Notes: generated from the sequence alone by a model not told the origin. 27,463 nt of DNA from Catenaria anguillulae PL171 (GCA_002102555.1 MCFL01000311.1:1-27463); one strand, 5' to 3'; counted from the first letter of the stretch, positions 17,905 to 27,463 are shown. Numbers and translations: made by a program.

Positions 17905-18872
17905 ATGCCCACAATGAAATTCTCATCCTCAACATCGTCAAAGTCCACCGCCATTCTGGCCCTGGCGCTCGCCGCCCTCGTGGCCCTCATTTGCCTCGCG
18001 CCGGCCACCGTCTCTGCGCAAAGGGCCTGTGCTTTGGACATCAACTGCAAGTCTGGTCGCGAGTTCTGCCTCAACGGCCGATGCAACTTGATTGCCTGCT
18101 CGTGGCTCGACGACGACTTGTCGTGCCGCAAATTCGTACGCTTGCCTTGCCAACCTTCTCCTGAGTACAGGTGTAGGACGAGCGATTGACCACCTATGTA
18201 TTGTCTGTGTGCGCCACCCATAAATCACAGAATGCGACCCAAACAACCTACTGCAACTCCGCACAAAACGGGCAATGTGTCCCGCGTACCGCCCTCGCCG
18301 GCTCGTCTTGCGACCCAAACTCTGCTCGCTTTGACAATCCTTGTGCCGAAGGGCTCGTTTGTGACCCAGGCAGCTCGAAATGCGTGGATGCGGCCGAGTT
18401 CTTGGGCAACTTTTGGGAAAAGAACAAGACGTACATCATCATTGGCATTGTGGTCGTTGTTGCACTCGCCGTGTGCGCATGCTGCTGCTTCTGCTTTGTC
18501 GTCAAGAAGGGCGTTGGATTTGCCGGCAAGTTGATTGGCGGAGCGACCGCTGGTAAAAAGGCGGCCGCCGCCACGGCCACGGAGACGCATGCCATGCAGC
18601 CACAAAGCAACGGGTATGCCCCGGCGCCCGTGCAGAACAACAACTCATACCCACCTCAGCAGCAGGGGTCGTATCCGCCTCAACAGCAAGGGTCGTACCC
18701 GCCTCAATCCTCTCCATCGTACCCTCCACAGCAGCAACAGGGCGGTGCATACCCGCCGCAACCGCAGGGCGGATCGTACCCTCCTCAGTACCCGCCCCAA
18801 CAGGGGCAGTACCCTCCACAGGGCCAGCAGCAGCAGCAGCAAGGCCAGGGCGGCATGTACCCGAGCGTCTAA
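17905..18872 (+). CDS. Cysteine-rich type I membrane protein with YPPQ-repeat tail, 2 exons, 290 aa
   Basis: Exons are 17905-18135 and 18231-18872, with one 95-base intron that sits where the second intron of the gene at 16812 sits. The first intron of that gene is absent here: the sequence runs straight through CKSGREFC. A start at 17914 is also possible. Signal peptide to about residue 39 (LALAALVALICLAPATVSAQ). The ectodomain has the family pattern (CALDINC, EFCLNGRC, CSW, QCVPRTALA, PCAEGLVCD, SKCVDA). The membrane helix at 145-168 ends in a cysteine run (CACCCFCF). Residues about 180-290 are low-complexity with repeated YPPQQQG/SYPPQ units, of a kind that forms flexible or condensate-prone cytoplasmic tails. 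Function unknown; a surface receptor, sensor or scaffold is conceivable. Confidence 0.85.
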
Positions 18873-19522
18873 GGGTGACGTTGTTGTCGTTGCCGTCGTT
18901 TTCATTTCCAAATGCGGAAACAGTTTTGGCACTTTCTGGCTTTCCGCTTCTTGGGTTCTTCTTGATTGATTGATTGTTGTGTATTACCTATTCCATTTGA
19001 CTTGCGACACTTCTTACAATTTGACACTTTCAACATTTTCCATTTTCCCCCGGCCCTCTGCCTGCCCCTGTCTCTCCAGTGTAACCAATTCGATTTAGTC
19101 CCTCGGTCTCGCGCCATGTCTCAACTCGCGGGCTGCGGCGTGAGCTTTCGGCAGCTTTGACGCCGGCCGCAGTCTTCCGCATCAGTCCGTATTAATATCT
19201 CTTTGCCCGCATCTCCTTTGTCGTTTGGAAGTCTGGTTTTGGAGAGGCAAGTCAGCTCGCATCGAATCTCAATTTGACCTGCCCAAGCCTCTTGAATGAG
19301 CCTGCCAAATCAACCGCGGTCACGTTTTCCCTTCGATTGCGCCCAATGTCTCCAATCTTCACGCCTTTCCATTCGCCAATCGTATATTGTAGTTAGCCTG
19401 TCGTTGACCTCTCTCTCGGCAGACACACTGAGCCTCCATGCCACACACATCCTCTTTTCTCTTAATAACAGCAACATAGTCAACTGAACCAAATCCAAAC
19501 CATCACTACACACACATCCACC
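18873..19522. other. Intergenic region
   Basis: 650 bases. The first 150 are T-rich 3' untranslated sequence; the last 200 are a CT-rich leader (ending in CACACATCCACC before the start). I see no further gene. Confidence 0.4.
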
Positions 19523-21025
19523 ATGGCCCGTACCCTGGGCCTTTCCAGGCTCCCGCTCCTTGTCCTCGCTCTCGTTGCCCTCGTCGGCACGCTCGCCTCT
19601 GCACAAAACACCACCCTGGCCGTGAAATGCACCACGACCGCCGACTGCCTAGGCCCGCGCGGGTCCACCTTTTGCGACACCTTGCTGGGCGTCTGCGCCT
19701 TGCGCACATGCGGTGTCAACGGCAACGCCAATGTCGGGCTCGCATGCTCACTCTTCAACTCGTCCACCTACTGCACGTCGCTTCCCGGCGGCGGGTCGTG
19801 TGTCCCACGGCTGCCGCTCGATGCGCAATGTAATCCGGCGCTCGAGGTTGGGTCGGGCATGTTTTCGTTGCCGAGCATTCCGGGGTTCAATTCCAATTCC
19901 ACCAGTGTCGAGCAGACAAATTCCCAGTGTATGGCAGGGCTCAAGTGCGATACAACGCAGGGCAATGTGTGCAAGACGGACGGCCCGCTTGGGTGGATTC
20001 GGTACATGTGGGAGGCGAACCGTGGAACCATCATTGCCATTGGCATTGGTATCTTGGCGCTGCTCGTGTGCTGCTGCTGCTGGGGATGTTGGATGTGCGG
20101 GTGTGCCGCGGTGAGCACGGCGTGTATGGCGTGCTCGTGCCTCAAGTCGTGCTGCACGTGCTGTTGTCCATCGGGTAAGTCGTCGGGTGGCGGCGGAGGT
20201 GGCAAAAGTAGCAAGCAGCCCGCGTATGCTGCCGAACCCGCGCCCGTGCACGTACCTGCAGCTCCGACTCCGCAGCCGTCATATCACGCCAGCAACAACC
20301 ATGGCGGCGGTCATGGCGGCGGCAGCGGAGGAGGCGGAAACGTGGCGTATCACGAAACGTCCTACTCCAACTCTGCATCTTCGGCACCCGCACGGCCAAC
20401 AGATTCGTCTGGATACGCGGGCAAAATCGTCAACATTGAAACCGAGCAAATCGTCATGGCGCCCGTGTCCAAACCGTCGCCACAACCCTTGCCGGCATCT
20501 GCGCCAGCTCCGCCCGCGAGCTATCACTCCATCCCACAGCAACAGCAGCAGCACAACATGTACGCTCAGCCCATCATGCAGCAGCCGCAAGTCCAGTACG
20601 GCGCGCCAGCCGGCGGATACATTGCTCAGCAACCGAGCGGCGGCAGTTCCAGTGGGTCGCACATGTACGCCGGAAGCAATGTTGGATACGCCGCGCCGTA
20701 CCAGCAACCGCAGCCCTCGCCATCGCCGTATGCCATGCCAACGCCCGCACCTGTGGTGGGTGTTTCCCCACAGCACAGCGGCGGGTATTACCAGCCCGAG
20801 GTGCAAGTGACCAAGGAGCAGATGATGTACGGCGGGGGCGTGGGCGGCAACGCGTACGGCCAGCAGGGCCAGCCGCAGACGCAACAACAAGGGTATGCGG
20901 CGTTACCCTCGGCCTACGCGCAGCAGCCTGGACCGTCCGCACAGGCACAGGCCGGTGGGTATTATCAGCAGCAGGGACACGGACAGCAGCAAAGTGGGTA
21001 TGGTGGCAATGTGTACGGCCGATGA
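19523..21025 (+). CDS. Cysteine-rich type I membrane protein with long Gln/Gly/Pro-rich tail, single exon, 500 aa
   Basis: One open frame without introns. Signal peptide 1-27 (LPLLVLALVALVGTLASAQ). Ectodomain about 28-168 with family cysteines (KCTTTADC, TFCDTLLGVCALRTCG, CSLFNSSTYC, SCVPRLPLDAQCNP, SQCMAGLKCD, NVCKTD) plus several NXS/T glycosylation sites. Membrane helix about 169-190 (IIAIGIGILALLVCCCCWGCW). Residues 183-215 contain fifteen cysteines (CCCC, CSCLKSCCTCCCP), which invites palmitoylation or metal binding. The tail 216-500 is low-complexity: Gly-rich, then Pro/Ala/Ser, then Gln-rich repeats ending GYGGNVYGR. The two damaged genes that follow are its closest relatives (shared SLFNSST and CNP phrases). 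Compared with the genes at 16812 and 17905 it lacks introns, suggesting a separate sub-lineage. Function unknown. Confidence 0.85.
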   Translation: MARTLGLSRLPLLVLALVALVGTLASAQNTTLAVKCTTTADCLGPRGSTFCDTLLGVCALRTCGVNGNANVGLACSLFNSSTYCTSLPGGGSCVPRLPLDAQCNPALEVGSGMFSLPSIPGFNSNSTSVEQTNSQCMAGLKCDTTQGNVCKTDGPLGWIRYMWEANRGTIIAIGIGILALLVCCCCWGCWMCGCAAVSTACMACSCLKSCCTCCCPSGKSSGGGGGGKSSKQPAYAAEPAPVHVPAAPTPQPSYHASNNHGGGHGGGSGGGGNVAYHETSYSNSASSAPARPTDSSGYAGKIVNIETEQIVMAPVSKPSPQPLPASAPAPPASYHSIPQQQQQHNMYAQPIMQQPQVQYGAPAGGYIAQQPSGGSSSGSHMYAGSNVGYAAPYQQPQPSPSPYAMPTPAPVVGVSPQHSGGYYQPEVQVTKEQMMYGGGVGGNAYGQQGQPQTQQQGYAALPSAYAQQPGPSAQAQAGGYYQQQGHGQQQSGYGGNVYGR

Positions 21026-21615
21026 TCTTGGGGTCAGGTTTCGGCACAGCATTCTAGAGTTTCCGTCTTTCTTTTCCATGTTTTCATCTCGTTCCATTTT
21101 GAGGTTACCCCCGAGCGTTTCTTCCCTCTCCTCCATTGTGTTTCCCACCCATGGCATCGTGTACACTGCTTTTCATCCCTTTCCAGCAAGTTGGTTTTGT
21201 GCCTGCCGCCATTCGTTCTTTCGTTTATAGATTCGGTTGCCCTCGTGCTCTCATGAAGTTGGGAGTCCCAATGAACGTTCGCTACCAATGTGGAGGATCC
21301 GGAGTCTGACGGGGCAAATTGAAAGCATGTGCCACGGCAAGTGTTGGATTTTGAGCCCAATTTGGCAATTTGGCAAGCAAGGGCTGTGGCGGGTGCCAAG
21401 ACTCGTTTGCCAGTGGTGCAAATGGAAAAGAGGAGGCGGCCGCGGGAACGCACGACTCTCCACTCTCCTCTGCCATGATGTTCTATGTTCTTTGTTCCTC
21501 TATGTATACATGTAAATAGCCAAGCATCAAGCATATACATGTAAATAGCCAAGCATCAAGCATTGCTCATCAGTGGCAACTCTCAATTTCTTGGCACTCT
21601 TCTCTTGGGCCGGTC
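21026..21615. other. Intergenic region with a 29-bp tandem duplication
   Basis: 590 bases. The first 200 are T-rich 3' untranslated sequence. A perfect 29-base tandem duplication lies at 21506-21563, just before the next start. No other feature is seen. Confidence 0.4.
21506..21563. repeat. Perfect tandem duplication of a 29-bp unit
   Basis: Two identical copies of a unit that starts ATACATGTAAATAGCC and ends CATCAAGCAT (21506-21534 and 21535-21563). Zero differences means it is recent. Confidence 0.95.
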
Positions 21616-23389
21616 TTGGCAACACCACGAGCACCTGGACGCCTATCCGAAAAGAATGCCATCGACATCATCATGATAACTTCCCCTTCACAAGCATTCG
21701 CTGTGTCCGACTCAGACGCACCCGCACATGGGGCACAGGCCAAGTCCCATTGCCATTGCCATCGCCATCGCCATCGCCATCGCCATGACTGTTGGTCCTC
21801 CTTGCCCGCATTTGCAACATTGGCGGCCATCGTTTCCGTCCTGCTGCTGGCCCTTTGTCCAGCAAGCGCCACCGCCCTCGCCCAGCAGCAGAGTCCCTTC
21901 CCCATTCCTACCCCAAGACTCACCCCCACCCCTACCCCTACCCCACCTTCGCGGCCGCTGCCTCTCCCACCGGCTCTGTCCCTTCCCGTCAACTCAACCG
22001 CCGGCGAATGGGACGATGCCACCAACAGTACCCGGCGAAATGCCACGGTCGCCCAGCCCGGTTCCGGAACGCTCATCACGCTCAACTCCACCACCTCGTC
22101 GCTTGCCCTCAACTGCTCCTCATCGCAGGACTGCCCCGGCAGCCCTTCCTCGACCTTTTGCCACCCAACACTGAAAACGTGCCAGCTTACACGATGCGGG
22201 CTGCCCACACTCAACGCCACGCTGCTGACCTGTAGTCTCTTCAACTCGTCCACGTTTTGCACAAACCTGACGTCTGGCCGCGGGACGTGTGCCCCGCAAC
22301 TGCCCGAGGGTGCCGCGTGCAACCCAGACCTCGAAAACAACCCTCAGTTGTCGTCATCGTCGTCCGGTCCACTCTTGTTTCGATGGAACGTGACGCACTT
22401 GCCCAATGTCAACTTGACTAGCTCGGCGCGTGTTCTGACCCGTGGATTGGCCAACCAGCAGTGTATCGGGCTCAACTACTGCTCGCCGTTTTCACGCACC
22501 TGTGCACCGGATCCGCAATTCATGTGGCGGTTTGATCCAAACAATCGCGAGGGCAAATTGAGCGTATGGGCCGCGCTCGGGATCATGGTGGGCGGGCTCG
22601 TGGCGCTTGCCGGATGGGTGGCTTTGTGCACCAGTGGTATGATTCGGTGCTCGCGCATGTACCAGCGCGATGCAAAAAGTCCGGGGTTTTGTGGATCGGG
22701 TCGTGGGCGGATGTTGTTGTTGCTGTTTCAAGGGCATGCGCAAGCGGGCCAGAAGGCAGCCCGTGTTGCCCATTGGGCTGGGCAAAGTGCAAAACGGGAA
22801 AGACAAAGAGGAGGGGTTGAATGAAGATGGCGACGGAACAAGTTCAGTGACAAGTTCGGTCGTCGAAGAGCAGCATCCCATGGTCGTCATGCAGCACCTG
22901 CAGCAGCAGCAACAGCAGCAAGCGCCTGTGCCGTACAGCCTCCGCTGCCTCCACGTCCAACTCATCAACAAGTCGCAGCCATGACGGCCCCCGGCTCGCC
23001 ACTCCCATGCTCCAACTCGCACCGATTCCTGCAGCCTCGCCGCTTATCCCCAGTTTGATGCGTTCAACCAATTCATGCATGCGCCTTCCGCGCCACCTGC
23101 GCCAGCAGCCACCGCTGCACCCGTTCCAGCAGCCAGGCTGTCGCGCATGGAGCCCGCCATTGCCGACGGCGTGTTACCGCCCATGGCGCCCATGGTTGGT
23201 GTGGGCGCTAGCAATCCCGGGTATGCCTTGCCCGTGCAGCCGCACTATGTTGCCCACCAACAGCCTGTGTATTCCCCGTCGCCATCGTCAGCGACAGCCA
23301 CGGGTAGCAGCAGTCATGGCGGTGGCGTGCCAATACCGGCCCCTGCGCACCGCCCGCAGCCCCGCCCGTGGAATGCGGGCAAGCCGTAG
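21616..23389 (+). pseudogene. Damaged cysteine-rich membrane protein gene (paralogue of the gene at 19523)
   Basis: The first frame, 21616-22824, encodes the ectodomain well. It has a hydrophobic signal-like stretch (LAAIVSVLLLALCPASATA), a Thr/Pro repeat (RLTPTPTPTPP), family cysteines (NCSSSQDCPG, TFCHPTLKTCQLTRCG, SLFNSSTFC, CNPDLE, NQQCIGLNYC) and a membrane helix (ALGIMVGGLVALAGWVALC). After about 22665 the family-like sequence moves to another frame. There a cysteine run (GGCCCCCFKGMRKRARR), a Gln stretch and, beyond one in-frame stop at 22982, a Pro/Ala tail (YPQFDAFNQFMHAPSAPP) reaching 23389 are found. So one shift and one stop separate it from a full-length copy of about 590 codons. 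The first frame alone would give a 402-residue protein with a different tail. The N-terminal extension is unusually His/Arg-rich from a hexamer repeat. Confidence 0.65.
21747..21786. repeat. CCATTG/CCATCG hexamer microsatellite in coding sequence
   Basis: Six to seven adjoining hexamers CCATYG encode a His-Cys/His-Arg run (HCHCHRHRHRHRH) just before the signal-like segment of the gene at 21616. Confidence 0.85.
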
Positions 23390-23938
23390 CAAGCTTTGAT
23401 ACCGCATCCTTCTCTTGATTCCGTCTCGATCGACAGTTTTTTTTTTTTTTTTTGTTGTTGTTGTTTTGTATGTACATCTTGATACCTCTGTACTGTTGTG
23501 TTTCTGTCATCTCAGTCAGTACCCATACACTCGCATCTGCATCGATATCCTGCTCTGAACCTGGCATGGGTGGCGCAAGGCCATGCACCATCCACCACCA
23601 GCCCGGCCAGCCCCATCAAGTGTGTGCAAGTTGAGCCCATTCAGAATGCATGGTTCCAGCACATATGGAGACTTGTGGCTTGGGACCGACTCTCTGCATG
23701 GTTGGCTGCGTGGACGTGAGATCCATGCCGGGTCCATGCTGGCCGTCATCCAGCGATGGGAATCGAATCGTTACTGGAATGCATCGATATCCATCCGACA
23801 TGTCCATAGAAACTTTATGCAGTACATTGATTGTGCCCAATCCATAGAGCCTGCAAACATCGTCAGTCCAACCCCAAACCGCCGCCTCAACGCCCTCCAC
23901 CTCTGCCTCCGTCTCCGTCTCCGTCTCGCAAGGAACCC
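23390..23938. other. Intergenic region
   Basis: 549 bases. A T run of 17 (23437-23453) followed by TTG repeats lies in the presumed 3' untranslated part of the preceding gene. No coding signal, TATA box or RNA gene is recognised. Confidence 0.35.
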
Positions 23939-25555
23939 ATGTCCACCCTCACACCGCCCGCCGGCCCGCCATCCATAATCAATCTCAGCCTCGCGCGCAA
24001 CCTCCTCGGCGACCGCCGTGGCCATGCCCGCCGCCCACCACGGCTATTCGCCGCCACAGCCGCCTTCCTCATACTCCTCGCCATCGTTGTCCCAACTCGC
24101 CCTTGCGCAATCGCCATCCACATCCTTCCCAACCTTATCCATTACCTGCACATTCCTCCTCCGATTGCACCCCACGCCACCCGAGCCTATTCTGCCATCC
24201 GACTCTGGGCACATGCGCTGCACGTACCTGCGGCGTGTCGCAAGGTCTTGCGTGCTCGCTCTTCAACTCAACCACTATTGTACATCGTTGACGCGCGACG
24301 GCACTTGCTCGCCGCGTCTTGCGCGCGGCAAAGCGTGTAATCCGGCGCTGGATGTTGCCGCGGGCGTGCACGTCATGCCCAATATTGGCGGTCTGGTCCC
24401 GAAGGATGAGTGGGTTGCGCAGGCAAATGCCCAGTGTGAGCTCGGGGCGTATTGCCACCAGCATTTTCGGTTTTTGTGCTGGGCCCGATGTGGATCCCAA
24501 TGAAACGCCAGAGTCCCAGGTCCGCAGTGCCCAGCAAAGCACCAGTGCCGCAAGCACGGGCATGTTGGGTAGCTTGGGCAATGTGTTGGCCGTGCTTGCC
24601 ATGGCCGTTTTTGTGTGCGGATGTTGCGCGTTGAGTTGTGGGCGCATGTGTGGGTGGCACCCGGGCACAAGGGCGGGATGCGGTGGGGCAGGATGTGTTG
24701 TGGGTTGCCGGGGGCTTTGGCGAGGTGTGTTGGGTGGATGTGCGGGCGCAAGCGAAACCGAACGAGGGGGCCAACCACAACCACGGTGTTGGGAAGGCAG
24801 AGGCGGTTGTACAACAACAACCGGGATCGGGTCTCGATTGACAATGTCCCCATGCAACACCAGCCGGCTCCTCGCCCGCAGGTGCCTGCCGCAGCTCCTG
24901 CGTCGCTTTCGGGCCTCGGCCTCGTCGCTGCAAAGCGTCCATCAGTACGACCACGGTAAGCAGCAAGTCGCTGCACTTCAATCGCAATCCGCGTCTCCTG
25001 CATTTCCGCCGGGGACTGCCGCCGCGCACGGCCCGCAGTTTTTTTGACCCAAGCAAGCAATCTGCTCAGCTCCATCATCACCAGCATGCTCATGCACACG
25101 TCCCACCACCGCGCGTGCAATACCATCACATGCACGCACCCTCTGCTTCCTCCTCTTCTTCTCCTCTCACACACATCAAGTTCAACCCATACGCCGCACC
25201 TATCCACCAGTTTGATCCAAACAAACAAACATCCGCATCCACACCCCCCGTTAGCGGCGGATATGTTGTGGCCACTGCGGCGCCATTGCCCAACACCGCC
25301 ATGTATGCGTCCCCACCCGGGATACCCGCAAGCACGGCGCAAATGCAATTGGGGAAGCATGAGCTCGGCATGGCCTTGGGCCACACAACTGGATACCTTG
25401 CCCCGGCGGCGCCAACGCAGGGTCATCAGGTGTATGCGGCGGCTGCAGGATCCGGCGCGCACCACCAGCACCGTCAGCTGCCGCAGCCTCCGCAACAAGT
25501 GTATTATCAAGTGGGAGCGGCGCCGCCCATGCATGGGCCGCCAAAGTCGGGGTAG
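23939..25555 (+). pseudogene. Damaged cysteine-rich membrane protein gene (third member of the 19523 type)
   Basis: Family features run in order but hop between frames. A hydrophobic signal-like segment (LFAATAAFLILLAIVV) lies near 24035-24090. LFCHPTLGTCAARTCGV and ACSLFNSTT follow at 24200-24280. YCTSLTRDGTCSPRLARGKACNP and NAQCELGAYC come next in a second frame (24280-24450). Then a membrane-helix-like LGNVLAVLAMAVFVCGCCALSC in a third (24570-24650). The Pro/Gln/Ala-rich tail is split among frames, the last open piece being 25115-25555 (FNPYAAPIHQFDPN to PPMHGPPKSG). At least four frame changes are implied. No introns explain them. It is probably a decayed gene, though closely spaced assembly indels cannot be excluded, given similar patterns in the neighbours. 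It follows the order signal, cysteine domain, helix, tail exactly as in the intact genes. Confidence 0.7.
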
Positions 25556-26671
25556 GCGAATCGGGTGTACATTGATTGTCAACGAGATGCAAGCTGTGGG
25601 TGTGGGTTGTTGGGGGTGTTGGCTGCGACTGACATCGCGTTTTTTTTCCCCTCTCATCGCGGCTGTGTCATGTTTCTTCTATAATACTTTGACTTACATT
25701 TTGTACACTTGAGACTTTTTACATGTGCTTGTTTTGATACACTCACTCACTTGGCGCGACCAGCTCGTGTCGATCTTGGCCACTGGCCCACAGTCATGCA
25801 GTGACTCAGTGTACTCCTGTCGGATGCTGGTATGCATATACTGGTGGCGCACGTCTGGCAAGTGTACCAGTGCCACGGACACCAGTAAAAATGTGAATGC
25901 TCTGCCTGCCCGCCTGTTACCGTTGATGCTGCCATGTATCGATCCCCGCAGGGAATCTGGTCCCTGCGACCAAACATCGTTCCTCGCGTTCATCTGTTCA
26001 TGCGCCAGCTCGCAAGGAGTGGATACTTTGGAGAAATGGAAACAAACAAGCATGATCGTCGGCCGCGGCCATTGGCGAAGTATTCATGGAGGCCTGAAGA
26101 GCCCGATAGAGGCAAGATGCGAGGTGATGTGGCCTGCGTCACCGCCAAATGATAAAGACAGGAAGAATCGCTTGTGTCGATGTGGTTTTGTCCTTGATCG
26201 GTTGGTGCTGGTCAGTTCAGAAGGCAAATTTTAGGCCAGAGGTTCCTGACCGATGCCAAATGAGCCGGTCGCTTGTGCTCAACAGACCACAGCCGGCAAT
26301 CCATCGTAAGACTCAAGATCCACTTCAGCAACCCATTGTGTCTCACTGGTGGACCGATTCTGATCAGTTCAGTGGACGTGTCAAGCCTCACAGTCAGCAC
26401 ACCTGTTCGCGTCATCCCGGGCCGTGTTTCACATTCCTGAGCTGCTGTGTGCTGCGCAGTGCTCCCCAGAGTTGAGCCAATGAAAACGTTTTAAGATATC
26501 TCATTGACTCATGGCATGGGCAATTTCTCATGTATAGGCGTGTGACTTACGAGGCAGCGATGGCCCGAGAGATGCTCTCTCCCCCATTTGACCACATCTT
26601 GAATCATCAGCATCCTCGGTGCCATGTACATAGACGCAGCATACATAGACGGAAAGAATCATAGCAACCCC
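25556..26671. other. Gene-poor stretch of about 1.1 kb
   Basis: No open frame with domain-like content, no TATA box with a gene behind it, and no repeat was recognised. Its composition is closer to AT/GC balance than the coding blocks on both sides. It separates the last 19523-type gene from the right-edge 13229-type gene. Confidence 0.4.
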
Positions 26672-27463
26672 ATGAACTCCACCTCCTCATCCGCCTGGCA
26701 ATTGCCATCGTCGCCCTGCTCGCCCTTGCCTCGGCCGCCACCGCCCAAGGACCGTGCACTTCGGACGATGAGTGCCCAAGCGACTTTTTCGTATGTTTCT
26801 CGCATGCATCACATGAGCTGTGCCCATACCCGTCCCTCACCTCGATTGTCGCTAACCTTTTATCGTTCCTCTGCCCTTGGACAGAATCACAATACTGCGA
26901 CAACGGCCGATGCATGCCCACAACCTGCACAGGGCGCCTCATTCAAAGGCTGCCAAGCATTCGACAAGCGCACTACTGCCCAGCCCGCGCTGGCAACGTG
27001 AAATGCGCCCCAAGGCTGCAAGCCGGCCAAGTGTGCAGCTGGATTCCGGATTTCGGCCAAGAGCAACCCTGTTGCACCCGGGCTCGTATGCACCGGGTTT
27101 GTGACCATGACGTGTGTGCGCGGTGGTAAAGGCCCGCTGACCATGGACAATTTGCCCAAGCACGAGGCCATGGCGCAAGCCTCGGCCAACGAAAAGCCCG
27201 ATGATTCGATTCCGCCGCGGCCGGCGGGTGCGGCAGCCAGGTCGGCAAGTACGACGCCAAGTGCATCAAGGACAAGTGCGTCGGCCACGGCGTCCGAGTC
27301 TGCAACATCTACCCGTTTGCGCCGAGCGGATCTGGTAACGACTTTTCGTTCACATCCACTCGGAACTCGTCCACATCGACCCCCTTTATGACTACCGCCA
27401 TCATCTTTTCGCTCGTTGCCGTTGGCGCATGCGTTGGTGTAATTGCCGTTGGTCGTGTGCGGC
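26672..27463 (+). pseudogene. Damaged cysteine-rich membrane protein gene (paralogue of the gene at 13229), cut by the window edge
   Basis: A signal-like stretch (LAIAIVALLALASAATAQ) and GPCTSDDECP precede an intron (about 26790-26882, GTATGT to ACAG) at the position of the first intron of the 13229-14310 gene. Then come YCDNGRCMPTTC, ASFKGCQAFDK (other frame), HYCPAR to EQPC (first frame again), APGLVCTGF to DDSIPPRPAG (third frame), and finally a membrane helix (MTTAIIFSLVAVGACVGVIAVG) in yet another frame at the right edge. Each phrase matches the intact relative (CMPKDC, FKGCQSFHK, EQPCEAGLVC, DESIPPRPA). The signal-like frame also has no in-frame ATG. Four or more small indels are implied. 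The tail lies outside the window. Confidence 0.65.

Noticed and set aside
18640-18850. YPPQ-coding repeats as a CRISPR-like or satellite array
   Set aside because: The units are irregular, lie in frame within an open gene and vary as coding low-complexity repeats do.
20279-20890. Minus-strand open frame of 203 codons
   Set aside because: Antisense of the low-complexity tail of the gene at 19523; its composition simply mirrors the Gln/Pro repeats.
21570-22340. Minus-strand open frame of 256 codons
   Set aside because: Antisense of the ectodomain of the gene at 21616; no independent evidence.
24275-25657. Long minus-strand open frame of 460 codons
   Set aside because: It is opposite the damaged cysteine-rich gene, is Arg/Trp/Cys-rich in the manner of an antisense shadow, and has no domain-like content.

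Overview
The window is eukaryotic and almost certainly fungal. Genes are compact and many are split by short spliceosomal introns of about 54-95 bp with GTATGT/GTACGT-like donors and CTAAC/CTGAC/CTCAC-like branch sites. The transposase type is one I associate with fungal genomes. A chytrid, blastocladiomycete or other early-diverging fungus would fit, but the sequence alone does not settle this. All gene models were built by hand from frames and splice signals, with no alignments.

Positions 1-2919 hold a nest of zinc-knuckle, gag-like or LINE-ORF1-like genes. One looks whole (1283-2431, minus). A diverged relative that is broken and runs off the left edge lies beside it (1-1117, minus). An inverted fragment of the same family (about 2535-2919, plus) ends exactly where the next unit starts.

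Positions 2920-13049 form one DNA transposon of about 10.1 kb. It is bounded by an imperfect 20-21 bp terminal inverted repeat (TTCACCCC-AACTGTTCAC). Inside each end lies an array of degenerate CRAGTYG subterminal repeats. It carries four intron-containing genes: a Ulp1-type SUMO protease on the minus strand (3148-4415), a divergently transcribed Plavaka/KDZ-like transposase with an N-terminal zinc finger (4698 to about 8292), an 8-exon gene for a 623-residue orphan protein (8758-11133), and a 4-exon gene for a 320-residue orphan protein (11578-12751). Three of the four keep perfect frame through every predicted splice. The transposase frame is uncertain only near its 3' end. I know of no described element with this exact gene set.

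Positions 13229-27463 are a cluster of seven related genes for small cysteine-rich type I membrane proteins. Each has a signal peptide, a cysteine-patterned ectodomain, one membrane helix often followed by a cysteine-rich stretch, and a Pro/Gln/Gly-rich cytoplasmic tail. Four copies are open (13229-14310 minus, 16812-17473, 17905-18872, 19523-21025). Three are damaged in frame (21616-23389, 23939-25555, 26672 to the right edge). A calcineurin-like metallophosphoesterase gene with all five metal-site motifs but inconsistent frames (15114-16325) sits within the cluster.

The two halves look unrelated. The left is a mobile-element landing zone; the right is a host gene family expanding and decaying by local duplication. 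No rRNA, intact tRNA or CRISPR array was seen.
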